Of a stretch of DNA of 64,000 nucleotides, positions 43,142-50,920 are shown one piece after another (within the stretch, counting starts at the first letter, position 1; every line of letters starts with the position of its first letter). The position numbers and the translations under genes were made by a program. The notes beneath the pieces are model-generated. The model was not told the origin of the DNA. It searched no databases and saw only the letters and a list, made by a program, of their open reading frames with translations. The stretch is from the NCBI GenBank assembly GCA_020637235.1, contig JACJWG010000002.1:437062-501061 (forward strand), in the 5' to 3' direction. The DNA is from Acidimicrobiaceae bacterium (GTDB lineage Bacteria > Actinomycetota > Acidimicrobiia > Acidimicrobiales > Ilumatobacteraceae).

Positions 43142-44545
43142 ATGGCGGGTGGGGTGAGCCCGGCGTTCGATCCCCGCACCTCGCCTCGACTCGAGGTGAT
43201 GATGCGCGAGCTGCGGCCACTCGCCGAGCGGTTTGCCGCGGCCGGGCACCGGTTGTATCTGGTCGGCGGCTCCGTGCGTGACCTCGTCATCGGCGACGAT
43301 CGTCCCGAGGTCGATCTCGACGCCACGACGACGGCCCATCCGTCGGAGATCAAGCGGCTGTTGCACGGCTGGGCCGACGCGATCTGGACCCAGGGGGAGC
43401 GGTTCGGCACGATCGGCGCGATGAAGCGCGCCGGCGAACCGCCGGCGGAACGCATCTTCGAGATCACGACCCATCGGGCAGAGGCGTACCGAGGCGACTC
43501 GCGCAAGCCCGACGTCGCGTTCTCCGACGACGTCGAGGCCGACCTGTCGCGGCGTGACTTCACGGTGAACGCGATGGCGATCGAGCTCACGTCGCCGACG
43601 CCGCGTCTCGTCGATCCCTTCGGAGGAGCCGCTGATCTGGCCGCCAAGGTGCTGCGCACGCCACTCGCACCGTCGGAGAGCTTCGCCGACGACCCGCTGC
43701 GGATGCTGCGTGCCGCACGGTTCGTCACGCGGTACGACCTCGTGCCCGTGCCGGCGCTGGTGCAGGCGGTGCGCGAGATGGGGGGTCGGGTCGAGATCGT
43801 GTCGGCCGAGCGCATCCGCGACGAACTCGACAAGCTGGTCGTCACGCCGTCGCCGTCGACCGGGTGGTCGTTCGTGCTCGACACCGGGCTCGCCGACCAC
43901 GTCGTGCCGGAGGTGGCGGCGGTGGCACGCGCCGCAGCCGTCGGGGCGACGCCCGGGCACCGGGTGGTGGCCGAGGTGCCGGCGTCGTGTCGGCTCGCCC
44001 GTTGGGCGGCGGTGTTCTCGGGTGTGCCATCCGCCGCCGTGGCGAGCCGGCTGCGCGCGTTGCGGGCGTCGACGGCGGACGTCGACATGATCACCCTGCT
44101 CGTCGACGTGCACCAGCGATGGTTCATCGAACCGGCCGCCGACGCGGGCTGGACCGACGGCGAGGTGCGTCGCCTGGTGCTGGCCGCGAGCCCACGCCAC
44201 CACCAGCTGCTGGACGAGCTGCTGGCACTCGCCGAAGCGACCGCCCGGGCGGGTGATGACGACGCGAGACGCGCGCGTTTGAGCACGCTCCGTGAACGGG
44301 TAGCTCACCTCGCGAGCCGCGAGGATCTCGGGTCGCTCCGTCCCGAGTTGAGCGGCGCGGAGGTGATGCGTGCGTTGGGAGTCGGTCCGGGTCGGGACGT
44401 GGGCGCGGCGTTGGCGTTCCTCCTCGACCTCCGCCTCGAGGAGGGCCTCGTCGGCGCAGCAGCAGCAACACGACGGCTCTCGGACTGGTGGACCACCACA
44501 CGCGCCGCCGACGTCGCCTCCGCCGACATCTCGATCGACACCTGA
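43142..44545 (+). CDS. pcnA: CCA-adding / polynucleotide nucleotidyltransferase (PcnA)
   Basis: 467 residues. The class II nucleotidyltransferase head is intact: LVGGSVRDLVIGDDRPEVDLDATTTAHP (Gly-Gly-Ser and the DxD pair), then RRDFTVNAMAIEL, and DPLRMLRAARF. It adds or repairs tRNA 3'-CCA ends. The C-terminal half, where actinobacterial PcnA usually has an HD phosphohydrolase domain, lacks an HD or HDIG motif. ATG 43142 was chosen; GTG 43154 is possible. It lies in the pcnA position of the mycobacterial order. Confidence 0.92.
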   Translation: MAGGVSPAFDPRTSPRLEVMMRELRPLAERFAAAGHRLYLVGGSVRDLVIGDDRPEVDLDATTTAHPSEIKRLLHGWADAIWTQGERFGTIGAMKRAGEPPAERIFEITTHRAEAYRGDSRKPDVAFSDDVEADLSRRDFTVNAMAIELTSPTPRLVDPFGGAADLAAKVLRTPLAPSESFADDPLRMLRAARFVTRYDLVPVPALVQAVREMGGRVEIVSAERIRDELDKLVVTPSPSTGWSFVLDTGLADHVVPEVAAVARAAAVGATPGHRVVAEVPASCRLARWAAVFSGVPSAAVASRLRALRASTADVDMITLLVDVHQRWFIEPAADAGWTDGEVRRLVLAASPRHHQLLDELLALAEATARAGDDDARRARLSTLRERVAHLASREDLGSLRPELSGAEVMRALGVGPGRDVGAALAFLLDLRLEEGLVGAAAATRRLSDWWTTTRAADVASADISIDT

Positions 44546-44612
44546 CCCGGGCACCGCCCCGGACGCCGCGACTCGGACGGCCGCCGATCCGCCGGGGCCC
44601 GGCGCTGCGTCG

Positions 44613-46274
44613 TTGCCGCCCGAGTGGTGCGCCGCCGTGTTCCGGGACGCGCCGGTGGGGATGTTGGTCGTCGACGTCTCGACGGGCACGATCCTCGCCG
44701 CCAACGGCGTGCTGATCCGGCTGGCGGGGCAGCCCGGCGACCGTCTCGTCGGCCGTCGCGCAGCCGATCTGGTGCACGCCGACGATCGTTCGCGTCACCT
44801 GGCGATCGTGAGCCGGGTCGCGTCCGGTCTCCCGGCCGACGTGGTGGTCGAGCAACGGCTCGTGCGCACGGACGGGCGTGTCGTGTGGACGCGGTGGTCG
44901 ATGGCCGTCGCCGCCACTCGGCGTGATCCGGTGCTCGTCGCACACGTGCAGGACGTCACGGCCGAGCGTCGTCGTGCCGAGGCGCTGCGCTGGGCAGCCA
45001 CCCACGACGAGCTCACCCGGCTGCCCAACCGGGCACAGCTCACCGCGGAGCTGACCGCTCGTCTGGCGGCCCGGCGGCCAGGGACCGGCGTGATGTTCCT
45101 CGATCTCGACCACTTCAAGGTGGTGAACGACTCACTCGGCCATGCCGCCGGTGACCGGTTGCTGCGGGTGGTGACGCGGCGTCTGTGCGAGGTGCTCGGT
45201 GAGCGCGACGTCCTCGGTCGCTTCGGCGGCGACGAGTTCGTCGCGCTGCTCTCCGACCATGACGGTGACCGTCCGGCGCGCGCCGTCGCCGAGCGGCTGC
45301 GCCACGCGATCAGCCGCCCGGTGGTCGTCGACGGCGTGGAGTTGGTCGTCACCGCGAGCATCGGCATCGCCATGGCCGGGCGCGACGACGTCGCCGCCAG
45401 CGACCTGCTCCGCGACGCCGACGCCGCGATGTATCGGGCGAAGGCCGCCGGGCGCGACCGGGTCGAGGTGTTCCTGCCATCCGTCCACCGCGCCTCGGTC
45501 GCCACGTTGCGCACGACGAACGAACTCCGGCGCGGGATCGAACGCGACGAGCTGGTGCCGTACTTCCAGCCGATCCTCGACCTGCCGAGCGGTCGGCTCG
45601 CGGGGTTCGAGGTGCTGGCCCGCTGGCGCCATCCCGAGCGGGGGCTCCTCGGCGCCGAGCAGTTCGTGCCGACGGCCGAGGAGGCGGGGATCATCGGCGA
45701 CGTCGACGCCGCCATCCTGCGTGCCTCGGTCGCACAGCTCGGCCGCTGGCGGTCCGGGGTCCCGGCGTTCCACGACCTCACGATCGCGGTGAACGTGAGC
45801 AGCCGGCAGCTGCTCGACCCGCGTTTCGTCGACGTGGTCCGCCGCACCCTGGCCGCCGCCGAGGTGCCGTCGGACGCGCTGTGGCTCGAGCTCACCGAGA
45901 CCACGCTGATGGCCGACGTGACGACGACGTCCAACGCGCTGCGGCGACTGCGTGAGGCCGGAGTGCACATCGCCGTCGACGACTTCGGCACCGGGTACTC
46001 GTCGCTCAGCTACCTGAAGCGCTTCCCCGTGGAAGCGATCAAGGTGGATCGATCCTTCGTCGGCGGACTCGGTGTCGACGACGAGGACACCACGATCGTC
46101 GACGCCGTCATCCGGCTCGGTCACTCGCTCGGGCTGCACGTCGTGTCGGAGGGGGTGGAGACCGACGATCAGCTGGGTCGCCTCCAGGCGATGGGCTGCG
46201 ACCGGGCCCAGGGGTTCCTGTTCGGGCGCCCACGACCCGCCGAGATCGTCGAAGCCGACTGGGCGCTCGTCTGA
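44613..46274 (+). CDS. PAS-GGDEF-EAL cyclic di-GMP enzyme
   Basis: About 553 residues. A PAS domain (about 1-115, FRDAPVGMLVVDVSTGTILAAN) is followed by GGDEF (about 125-290, RFGGDEFVAL; no inhibitory RxxD site) and EAL (about 310-550) with the ExLxR motif as EVLAR, DDFGTGYSSLSYL and SEGVET. It could both make and degrade c-di-GMP. No membrane helix is seen. The start is uncertain: no ATG/GTG follows the pcnA stop before the PAS core, so TTG 44613 is proposed; GTG 44637 is next, while upstream starts would lie deep inside pcnA. Confidence 0.88.
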   Translation: MPPEWCAAVFRDAPVGMLVVDVSTGTILAANGVLIRLAGQPGDRLVGRRAADLVHADDRSRHLAIVSRVASGLPADVVVEQRLVRTDGRVVWTRWSMAVAATRRDPVLVAHVQDVTAERRRAEALRWAATHDELTRLPNRAQLTAELTARLAARRPGTGVMFLDLDHFKVVNDSLGHAAGDRLLRVVTRRLCEVLGERDVLGRFGGDEFVALLSDHDGDRPARAVAERLRHAISRPVVVDGVELVVTASIGIAMAGRDDVAASDLLRDADAAMYRAKAAGRDRVEVFLPSVHRASVATLRTTNELRRGIERDELVPYFQPILDLPSGRLAGFEVLARWRHPERGLLGAEQFVPTAEEAGIIGDVDAAILRASVAQLGRWRSGVPAFHDLTIAVNVSSRQLLDPRFVDVVRRTLAAAEVPSDALWLELTETTLMADVTTTSNALRRLREAGVHIAVDDFGTGYSSLSYLKRFPVEAIKVDRSFVGGLGVDDEDTTIVDAVIRLGHSLGLHVVSEGVETDDQLGRLQAMGCDRAQGFLFGRPRPAEIVEADWALV

Positions 46275-46297
46275 GCCGCGCCGGCGCCGCGCGGGAG

Positions 46298-46912
46298 TCA
46301 GACCCCGAGCTTGCGCGCCCGCAGCAGCAGCACGGCGGGCACGAGCGTGTCGCGTCCGCCGAGTGGCGCCAACTCGTGGATGACGTCGATCCGGAAGTTG
46401 CTGCGCTCGAAGCTCATGAACAGCTCGCCGAGGGAACGCACTGTCGAGCCGTAGCGCCGCTGAGGGGCGTCGATCCCGGCGTCGAACATCGCCGCCACCG
46501 GATGGGTGAGCGACACGACGAACGTCGCGTCGGGCTTCAGGATCCGGTGCACCTGGCGCAGCAACCGTGGCAGATCGTCGACATCGTCGAGGGTCTGCGT
46601 CGCGACCGCGAGGTCGACCGACGCGCTCGTGACGAAACCCAGGTCGGCGAGCTCGCCGGTGTGGCACTCGACGCGCACCTCGGCCGACTCCGCCTGCTGG
46701 CGCAGCTCGGCGATCCGCTCGGCGCTCGGGTCGACCGCGATCGCCTTCGCGCCGGCGGCGGCCAACGTGACCGCGTTGGGGCGGGTACCGGACGGCACCG
46801 CGGCGATGCCGAGCTCGATCGCCCGCCTCCCGGCGACGGTGCCGCAGAGACGGAACTCGCCGTCGTCGGCGACGCCTGGGCCGTACCACACGCTCGAACC
46901 ACTGTTGGACAT
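46298..46912 (-). CDS. SAM-dependent methyltransferase-like protein
   Basis: 204 residues from ATG 46912. A class I methyltransferase fold is suggested by AIELGIAAVPSGTRPNAVTLAAAGAKAIAVDPSAERI (motif I in altered form, without the usual GxGxG) and TQTLDDVDDLPRLLRQVHRILKPDATFVVSL (motif post-II). Motif I is degenerate, so activity is uncertain. CACACT ends 7 nt before the start. It is divergent from the DUF5318 gene. Confidence 0.75.
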   Translation of the reverse strand: MSNSGSSVWYGPGVADDGEFRLCGTVAGRRAIELGIAAVPSGTRPNAVTLAAAGAKAIAVDPSAERIAELRQQAESAEVRVECHTGELADLGFVTSASVDLAVATQTLDDVDDLPRLLRQVHRILKPDATFVVSLTHPVAAMFDAGIDAPQRRYGSTVRSLGELFMSFERSNFRIDVIHELAPLGGRDTLVPAVLLLRARKLGV

Positions 46913-46999
46913 GGCGAACAGTGTGACCGATGCGCACGACATCGCCGTGGACCGGGTGGGATCGACCGCGCCCAACCGACCGTGGTGCGCCGTCGTCGA

Positions 47000-47005
47000 T
47001 AGCCT
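47000..47005 (+). promoter_or_regulatory. -10 element (TAGCCT) before DUF5318 gene
   Basis: TAGCCT ends 8 nt before ATG 47014. Confidence 0.55.
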
Positions 47006-47013
47006 GTGATGTC

Positions 47014-47430
47014 ATGTCGTCGACCGGTGGGTTCTCCGCAGGTGCCCTGCGCGGTGGCGGACGGGGTGTGGTCGACCACCGTCTGGCTCGACGGCACCTC
47101 GTGAACGAGTTCCGTCGTGGCCGGCTCCGTCAGGACCAGGTCTGCGACGCGCACCCCGAACTCATCCGCGCCGCTCGCAATCTCGGCACCGAGAGCCGGG
47201 CGACCTGCCCGATCTGCGAGCAGGCGAAGCTCCGTCTCGTCACCTACGTGTTCGGCGCTCGCCTCCCGGCGCACGGACGGTGCGTGTCGACGGCCAAGGA
47301 GATGTCAGCGCTCAACGCACGTTCCGACGACCTGACGGCGTACGTGGTCGAGGCGTGCGTCGAGTGCCGCTGGCACCACCTGCTCCGGGTGCTCCCGGTC
47401 GGCCGCGGCTCGGCGCGCCGCACCGGCTGA
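47014..47430 (+). CDS. DUF5318 family protein
   Basis: 138 residues. A helical N-terminal half is followed by a zinc-ribbon-like arrangement: CPICEQAKLRLVTYVFG and a later CVECRW pair. The family is restricted to actinobacteria and in mycobacteria (Rv0049) lies upstream of ponA and the rpsF-ssb-rpsR-rplI-dnaB cluster, as it does here without ponA. Function unknown. Confidence 0.85.
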   Translation: MSSTGGFSAGALRGGGRGVVDHRLARRHLVNEFRRGRLRQDQVCDAHPELIRAARNLGTESRATCPICEQAKLRLVTYVFGARLPAHGRCVSTAKEMSALNARSDDLTAYVVEACVECRWHHLLRVLPVGRGSARRTG

Positions 47431-47441
47431 CGAGGAACCGG

Positions 47442-48020
47442 TCAGAACGGGCTCAGCCCGAGCCGGTTGCGCACGGCGATCGCCTCGCCGACGTGGGCCT
47501 GCCCATGGCCGAGGATCGGCCACTGCACGAACCAGTCGACGGTGTGACCCGACCACATGCCGAACAGCCAGTCGAGTTCGCCCGGGTCGAGCAGGGCCCT
47601 GGTCTGCAGTCGCCGGGGCGTGTCGGGCACGACGGCCATCGCCATCAGCGACAACCGCTGCAACCACCGCTCGGTGGCATCGAAGGTGGCCGTCGCATAG
47701 GCGCCGAGGGCGATGAGATCGAGCGAACCGGTCACCGTCGGGTCCTCGCGCTCGCCGAGCCCGGCCGCGGCGCGCCGCTCGTCGTCGGCGAGGCCGAGTG
47801 CGTCGGCGTGGGTGGCGAACAGGGGCGCCTTGTTGCGGATGACCGTCGTGAGCGCGAGATCTTGGTGACGGCACAGGTGCAGCACCAGCCAGGCGATGCT
47901 CGAGCCGCCACCGTCGGCCTGTTCGGTCCATCGGTCGTGCGGCACCAGGTCGACCACCCCGCCGACGAGGCGCCGGCGCAGGTCGCGGTGGGCATCGAGG
48001 AGCCAGGCCTGCAGATCCAT
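47442..48020 (-). CDS. DinB / DUF664 four-helix protein
   Basis: 192 residues from ATG 48020. A DinB-like four-helix bundle is suggested by SSIAWLVLHLCRHQDLALTTV (first metal His region), the MWSGHTVDWFVQ segment and the C-terminal WPILGHGQAHVGEAIAVRNRLG. Histidines in these helices could bind a divalent metal. Relatives include mycothiol-dependent transferases, but no proof here. TACCGT ends 8 nt before the start. Divergent from the rhodanese gene. Confidence 0.85.
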   Translation of the reverse strand: MDLQAWLLDAHRDLRRRLVGGVVDLVPHDRWTEQADGGGSSIAWLVLHLCRHQDLALTTVIRNKAPLFATHADALGLADDERRAAAGLGEREDPTVTGSLDLIALGAYATATFDATERWLQRLSLMAMAVVPDTPRRLQTRALLDPGELDWLFGMWSGHTVDWFVQWPILGHGQAHVGEAIAVRNRLGLSPF

Positions 48021-48028
48021 CGCCGACG

Positions 48029-48034
48029 ACGGTA
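48029..48034 (-). promoter_or_regulatory. -10 element (TACCGT) of the DinB gene
   Basis: TACCGT on the minus strand, 8 nt before the ATG at 48020, about 27 bp from the palindrome that fronts the divergent rhodanese gene. Confidence 0.5.
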
Positions 48035-48060
48035 TCGCGCCCGGCCGTCGCGTGGCGCCC

Positions 48061-48078
48061 GATACCCTGCGGGGTATC
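48061..48078. promoter_or_regulatory. CstR/CsoR-like operator palindrome
   Basis: GATACCC-TGCG-GGGTATC, a perfect 7-bp inverted repeat ending immediately before the rhodanese ATG at 48079. Operators of the CsoR/CstR (DUF156) repressors have the ATACCC...GGGTAT form, and CstR-type repressors often control rhodaneses. The TACCCT inside it may also act as the -10. Confidence 0.6.
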
Positions 48079-48576
48079 ATGGGACGCATGAACGCATCCC
48101 GTCGCTCCTCCGCCCGTCCTCGCCGCCTGGCAGCCGGCGTGCTCGCGCTCGGTGTGGTCGCGCTCGCAGGCTGCGGCGACGACGAGACCGCTGCCAGCGC
48201 CGCCGCGCCGACGACGGCCGCCGCTCCCGCAGGAGCGCCGGCCGCGGCGAGTCCGGCGCTCGTCGGCGCCTCGGCGTTCCAGTCGCTCGTCGCCGACCCG
48301 CCTGCGGGATCGATCGTGCTCGACGTCCGCACGCCCGAGGAGTTCGACGCCGGCCACATCGCGGGCGCGACGATGATCGACTTCCAGGCGCCCACCTTCG
48401 TCGAGCAGGTGTCCGAGCTGGATCGCGACGCGCCGATCTTCCTCTACTGCCGCTCCGGGAACCGCAGCGCGCAGGCCGTCGCTCAGATGGTCGGCCTCGG
48501 GTTCACGGACATCACCGAGCTCGATGGTGGGATCATCAGCTGGGAGGCCGCATCGCTCCCGCTGGTCACCGGCTGA
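48079..48576 (+). CDS. Secreted rhodanese-like lipoprotein
   Basis: 165 residues. The basic N-terminus and hydrophobic core lead to a lipobox VALAGC (Cys32), so it should be lipidated and anchored outside the membrane. After an Ala/Pro linker, a rhodanese domain (about 62-165) carries the active loop CRSGNRS with Cys124 and VRTPEEFDAGHIAGA. It would handle sulfane sulfur at the cell surface. No repressor gene is adjacent to the operator. Confidence 0.92.
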   Translation: MGRMNASRRSSARPRRLAAGVLALGVVALAGCGDDETAASAAAPTTAAAPAGAPAAASPALVGASAFQSLVADPPAGSIVLDVRTPEEFDAGHIAGATMIDFQAPTFVEQVSELDRDAPIFLYCRSGNRSAQAVAQMVGLGFTDITELDGGIISWEAASLPLVTG

Positions 48577-48599
48577 CCGGCTGACCGGCTGACCGGCCG
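48568..48599 (+). repeat. 8-bp tandem repeat (ACCGGCTG) spanning the rhodanese stop codon
   Basis: Three exact copies and one variant of an 8-bp unit. The first copy contains the TGA stop of the rhodanese gene. Confidence 0.8.
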
Positions 48600-48600
48600 A

Positions 48601-48617
48601 CCGGGCGACGTGCCCGG
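48601..48617. terminator. Hairpin after rhodanese gene
   Basis: CCGGGC-GACGT-GCCCGG forms a 6-bp GC stem without a T-run, following the 8-bp repeats; possible terminator between the rhodanese and the rpsF operon. Confidence 0.4.
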
Positions 48618-48771
48618 CAGGCCCGACCCCGGACGTGGCTGTCACACGCCTGTGTTCGGCTGGTGCCATGCGACGAATCACCCGTTACGCTTGCCGGGTC
48701 ATATTCACCCTGCCCCGCACGGGGCCCCGCTCACCACGATGGTGACGGGTCCGAAGGGAGGTTCCACACGC

Positions 48772-49104
48772 ATGACGCGTGCCTACGAACTCATGGTCAT
48801 CATCGATGGTGATCTCGACGACACCCCCGCACGGGCGTGGATCAAGTCGATCACCGACTCGATCACCGCCGCCGGCGGATCGGTGCACGGCAAGCCCGAC
48901 TGGTGGGGCCGGCGCCAGTACGCCTACCCGATCAACAAGAAGGAATACGGCTACTACGTCGTGTTCGAGCTGATCGCCACGGGCGGCGCCCTCGACGAAC
49001 TCGAGCGTTCGTTCCGGATCGCAGACGACATCGTCCGCCACAAGCTCATCCGTCTGCCCGAGCACGAGGCCGCTCGCCGCGGCATCACGGGGGCCGCGGC
49101 CTGA
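48772..49104 (+). CDS. rpsF: 30S ribosomal protein S6
   Basis: 110 residues, MTRAYELMVIIDGDLDD..., with the RNA-binding WWGRRQYAYPINKKEYGYYVVFEL strand and the FRIADDIVRHKLIR end. GGGAGG lies about 10 nt upstream of ATG 48772. S6 pairs with S18 on the 30S platform; its gene opens the rpsF-ssb-rpsR-rplI operon. A TACGCT -10 candidate lies at 48686-48691. Confidence 0.97.
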   Translation: MTRAYELMVIIDGDLDDTPARAWIKSITDSITAAGGSVHGKPDWWGRRQYAYPINKKEYGYYVVFELIATGGALDELERSFRIADDIVRHKLIRLPEHEAARRGITGAAA

Positions 49105-49132
49105 CGGCCGCTCGTCACGAAGGAGGCCCGAG

Positions 49133-49645
49133 ATGGCCGACAACGAGATCACGATCATCGGCAACCTCACCCGCGAGCCCGAGCTGCGATTCACCGGCGG
49201 CGGCACCGCCACCTGCGGCTTCGGTGTCGCGGTGAACCGCCGCTATCAGCAGAACGGCGAGTGGGTCGACGCACCGACCAACTTCTTCAACGTCACCGTG
49301 TGGGGTCAGTACGGCGAGAACGTCGCCGCGTCGCTCAGCAAGGGCGATCGTGTCCTCGTGAAGGGCCGCCTCGACTTCCGGAAGTACCAGAACAAGGACG
49401 GCATCGAGGTCAGCACCCACGACATCATCGCCGACGAGGTCGCTCCGTCGCTCAAGTACGCCACCGCTCAGATGACGCGCATCGAGCGTTCGGGCGGCCA
49501 GGGCGGCCAGGGCGGCGGCTACCAGGGCGGGCAGGGCGGCAACCGTCAGGGCGGCGGCTACCAGGGCGGCGGCGGTGGCGGCTACCAGCAGGGCGGCGGC
49601 GGTCGCCCGGCCGATCCCGTCTACGGCGACGAAGAGCCCTTCTGA
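49133..49645 (+). CDS. ssb: Single-stranded DNA-binding protein
   Basis: 170 residues. The OB fold is in the first 110 residues (ITIIGNLTREPELRFTGGGTATCGFGVAVNRR, VWGQYGENVAASLSKGDRVLVKGRL). A Gly/Gln-rich flexible linker follows (repeated GGYQGGQGG). The C-terminus ends DEEPF, the acidic tip that recruits partner proteins, in the actinobacterial form. It lies between rpsF and rpsR. Confidence 0.97.
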   Translation: MADNEITIIGNLTREPELRFTGGGTATCGFGVAVNRRYQQNGEWVDAPTNFFNVTVWGQYGENVAASLSKGDRVLVKGRLDFRKYQNKDGIEVSTHDIIADEVAPSLKYATAQMTRIERSGGQGGQGGGYQGGQGGNRQGGGYQGGGGGGYQQGGGGRPADPVYGDEEPF

Positions 49646-49708
49646 CGCCCGACGCCTCGCGTCCCACCCACGTCCGACACCGATCGAATCGTTCGAACCG
49701 AGAGAACC

Positions 49709-50116
49709 ATGACCAGCAAGAAGAACAAGGCGCGCAGCCCGCGCGAAGCCAACCCGAAGAAGTTCAAGAAGAAGACGAGCGTGCTCGTCACCGAAAAGGT
49801 CGAGTACGTCGACTACAAGGACGTCAACCTGCTCCAGCGCTTCGTGAGCGACCGCTCGAAGATCCGCAACCGTCGGGTCACGGGCAACGACGTCCAGCAG
49901 CAGCGCGACATCGCGAACGCGATCAAGAACGCTCGCGAGATGGCGCTGCTGCCCTACACCAAGCGAGTCGCCCAGACCCGCGCCGGTCGTCCGCCCCGCG
50001 ACGGTGACGACCGCCGCGAGCGCGGCCCGCGTCGCGACGAGGCGGCTGCTGCCGATGCCGAGGTCGACACCACCACGGTGACGACCGAGGAGGCCGCTGC
50101 CGAGGTGGAGGCCTGA
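49709..50116 (+). CDS. rpsR: 30S ribosomal protein S18 with long C-terminal extension
   Basis: 135 residues. The S18 core is in the first 90 (VEYVDYKDVNLLQRFVSDRSKIRNRRVTGNDVQQQRDIANAIKNAREMALLPY). It lacks the four zinc Cys residues, so it is the C-minus form. Typical S18 is 70-90 residues; here about 45 extra C-terminal residues run from a basic (GRPPRDGDDRRERGPRR) to an acidic Ala/Glu/Thr tail. It ends 1 bp before rplI. Confidence 0.95.
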   Translation: MTSKKNKARSPREANPKKFKKKTSVLVTEKVEYVDYKDVNLLQRFVSDRSKIRNRRVTGNDVQQQRDIANAIKNAREMALLPYTKRVAQTRAGRPPRDGDDRRERGPRRDEAAAADAEVDTTTVTTEEAAAEVEA

Positions 50117-50117
50117 C

Positions 50118-50561
50118 ATGAAGGTGATCCTCCGCAACGATCTCGTCGGTGTCGGCAAGCGCGGCGACATCGTCGACGTCGCCGACGGGTACGCCCGCAA
50201 CTACCTGCTGCCGAAGGGACACGCCTTCACCGCGAGCGACGGCGCCGTGAACCAGGCCAAGGCCATGCGCCGGGCCCGCGACCTGCGCGACGCGGCCGAT
50301 CGGGAGTCGGCCCAGACGATCGCCTCCGCGCTCGTCGCCCGCACGATCGTGATCACGGCGAAGGCCGGCTCCGAGGGCAAGCTCTTCGGTTCGGTCACCA
50401 CCGGCGACATCGCCCAGGCGATCCACGAGCAGGCCAACATCTCGATCGACCGCAAGAAGCTGCACGTCGAGCCGATCAAGTCGCTCGGTACGTACAGCAT
50501 CGCCGTGAAGCTCCACGCCGACGTGGAGTTCCCGGTCAGCGTCGACGTCGTCAAGGCCTGA
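50118..50561 (+). CDS. rplI: 50S ribosomal protein L9
   Basis: 147 residues of normal length. The N-terminal motif MKVILRNDLVGVGKRGDIVDVADGYARNYLLPKG is the L9 signature; a long connecting helix (about 40-75) leads to the C-terminal RNA-binding domain (LFGSVTTGDIAQAI). It follows rpsR by 1 bp, so the two are coupled. Confidence 0.97.
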   Translation: MKVILRNDLVGVGKRGDIVDVADGYARNYLLPKGHAFTASDGAVNQAKAMRRARDLRDAADRESAQTIASALVARTIVITAKAGSEGKLFGSVTTGDIAQAIHEQANISIDRKKLHVEPIKSLGTYSIAVKLHADVEFPVSVDVVKA

Positions 50562-50579
50562 GCACGCCCCGACACGCTC

Positions 50580-50599
50580 GCGTCGCCGCTCGGCGACGC
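50580..50599. terminator. Hairpin after rplI
   Basis: GCGTCGCC-GCTC-GGCGACGC, an 8-bp perfect stem 18 bp after the rplI stop, without a clear U-tract. Probable end of the rpsF operon. Confidence 0.5.
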
Positions 50600-50849
50600 C
50601 TGTTCGCCAACGCAGCTCGGTGCACCGGTCGCGTGCGCCCCGGCCTCGGTCGGGTGCACGCCACCGGTGTCCGGGTGGCTGACTTTTCCACCGATTTCCA
50701 CACCGGCGCCCGTGCCGGTGGATTTGTGCACAGGTGACCGCTCGGCGGCCCACCCTTCGGCTGGGCCCCAGGTCACACCCCTCGTGCATGCTCACCCCGA
50801 CCGCGGCCTCACCGGTCGATCGACCGCTCGGCATCGGCGAGGGCATCGG

Positions 50850-50858
50850 TTGTCCACA
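50850..50858 (+). promoter_or_regulatory. DnaA box upstream of dnaB
   Basis: Perfect TTGTCCACA about 62 bp before the dnaB ATG. Confidence 0.55.
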
Positions 50859-50920
50859 GCAAAGACACAGGTAGTGGCACTAGCGATCCACATGCCGGCG
50901 CGAGCAAGGTGGTGACCACG

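Larger units (their letters stand above)
50562..50920. other. rplI-dnaB intergenic region
   Basis: 359 bp without a supported gene. Beyond the rplI hairpin it contains a second inverted repeat (CACCGGC-GCCCGT-GCCGGTG, about 50701-50720) flanked by two TTTCCAC(A/C) sequences, and a single perfect DnaA box at 50850-50858 about 62 bp before the dnaB start, which could link dnaB expression to DnaA. Confidence 0.6.

Noticed and set aside
50701..50720. Treating the CACCGGC/GCCGGTG repeat before dnaB as an operator
   Set aside because: It could equally be a hairpin or a chance inverted repeat in GC-rich DNA; no related copy or cognate regulator was seen.
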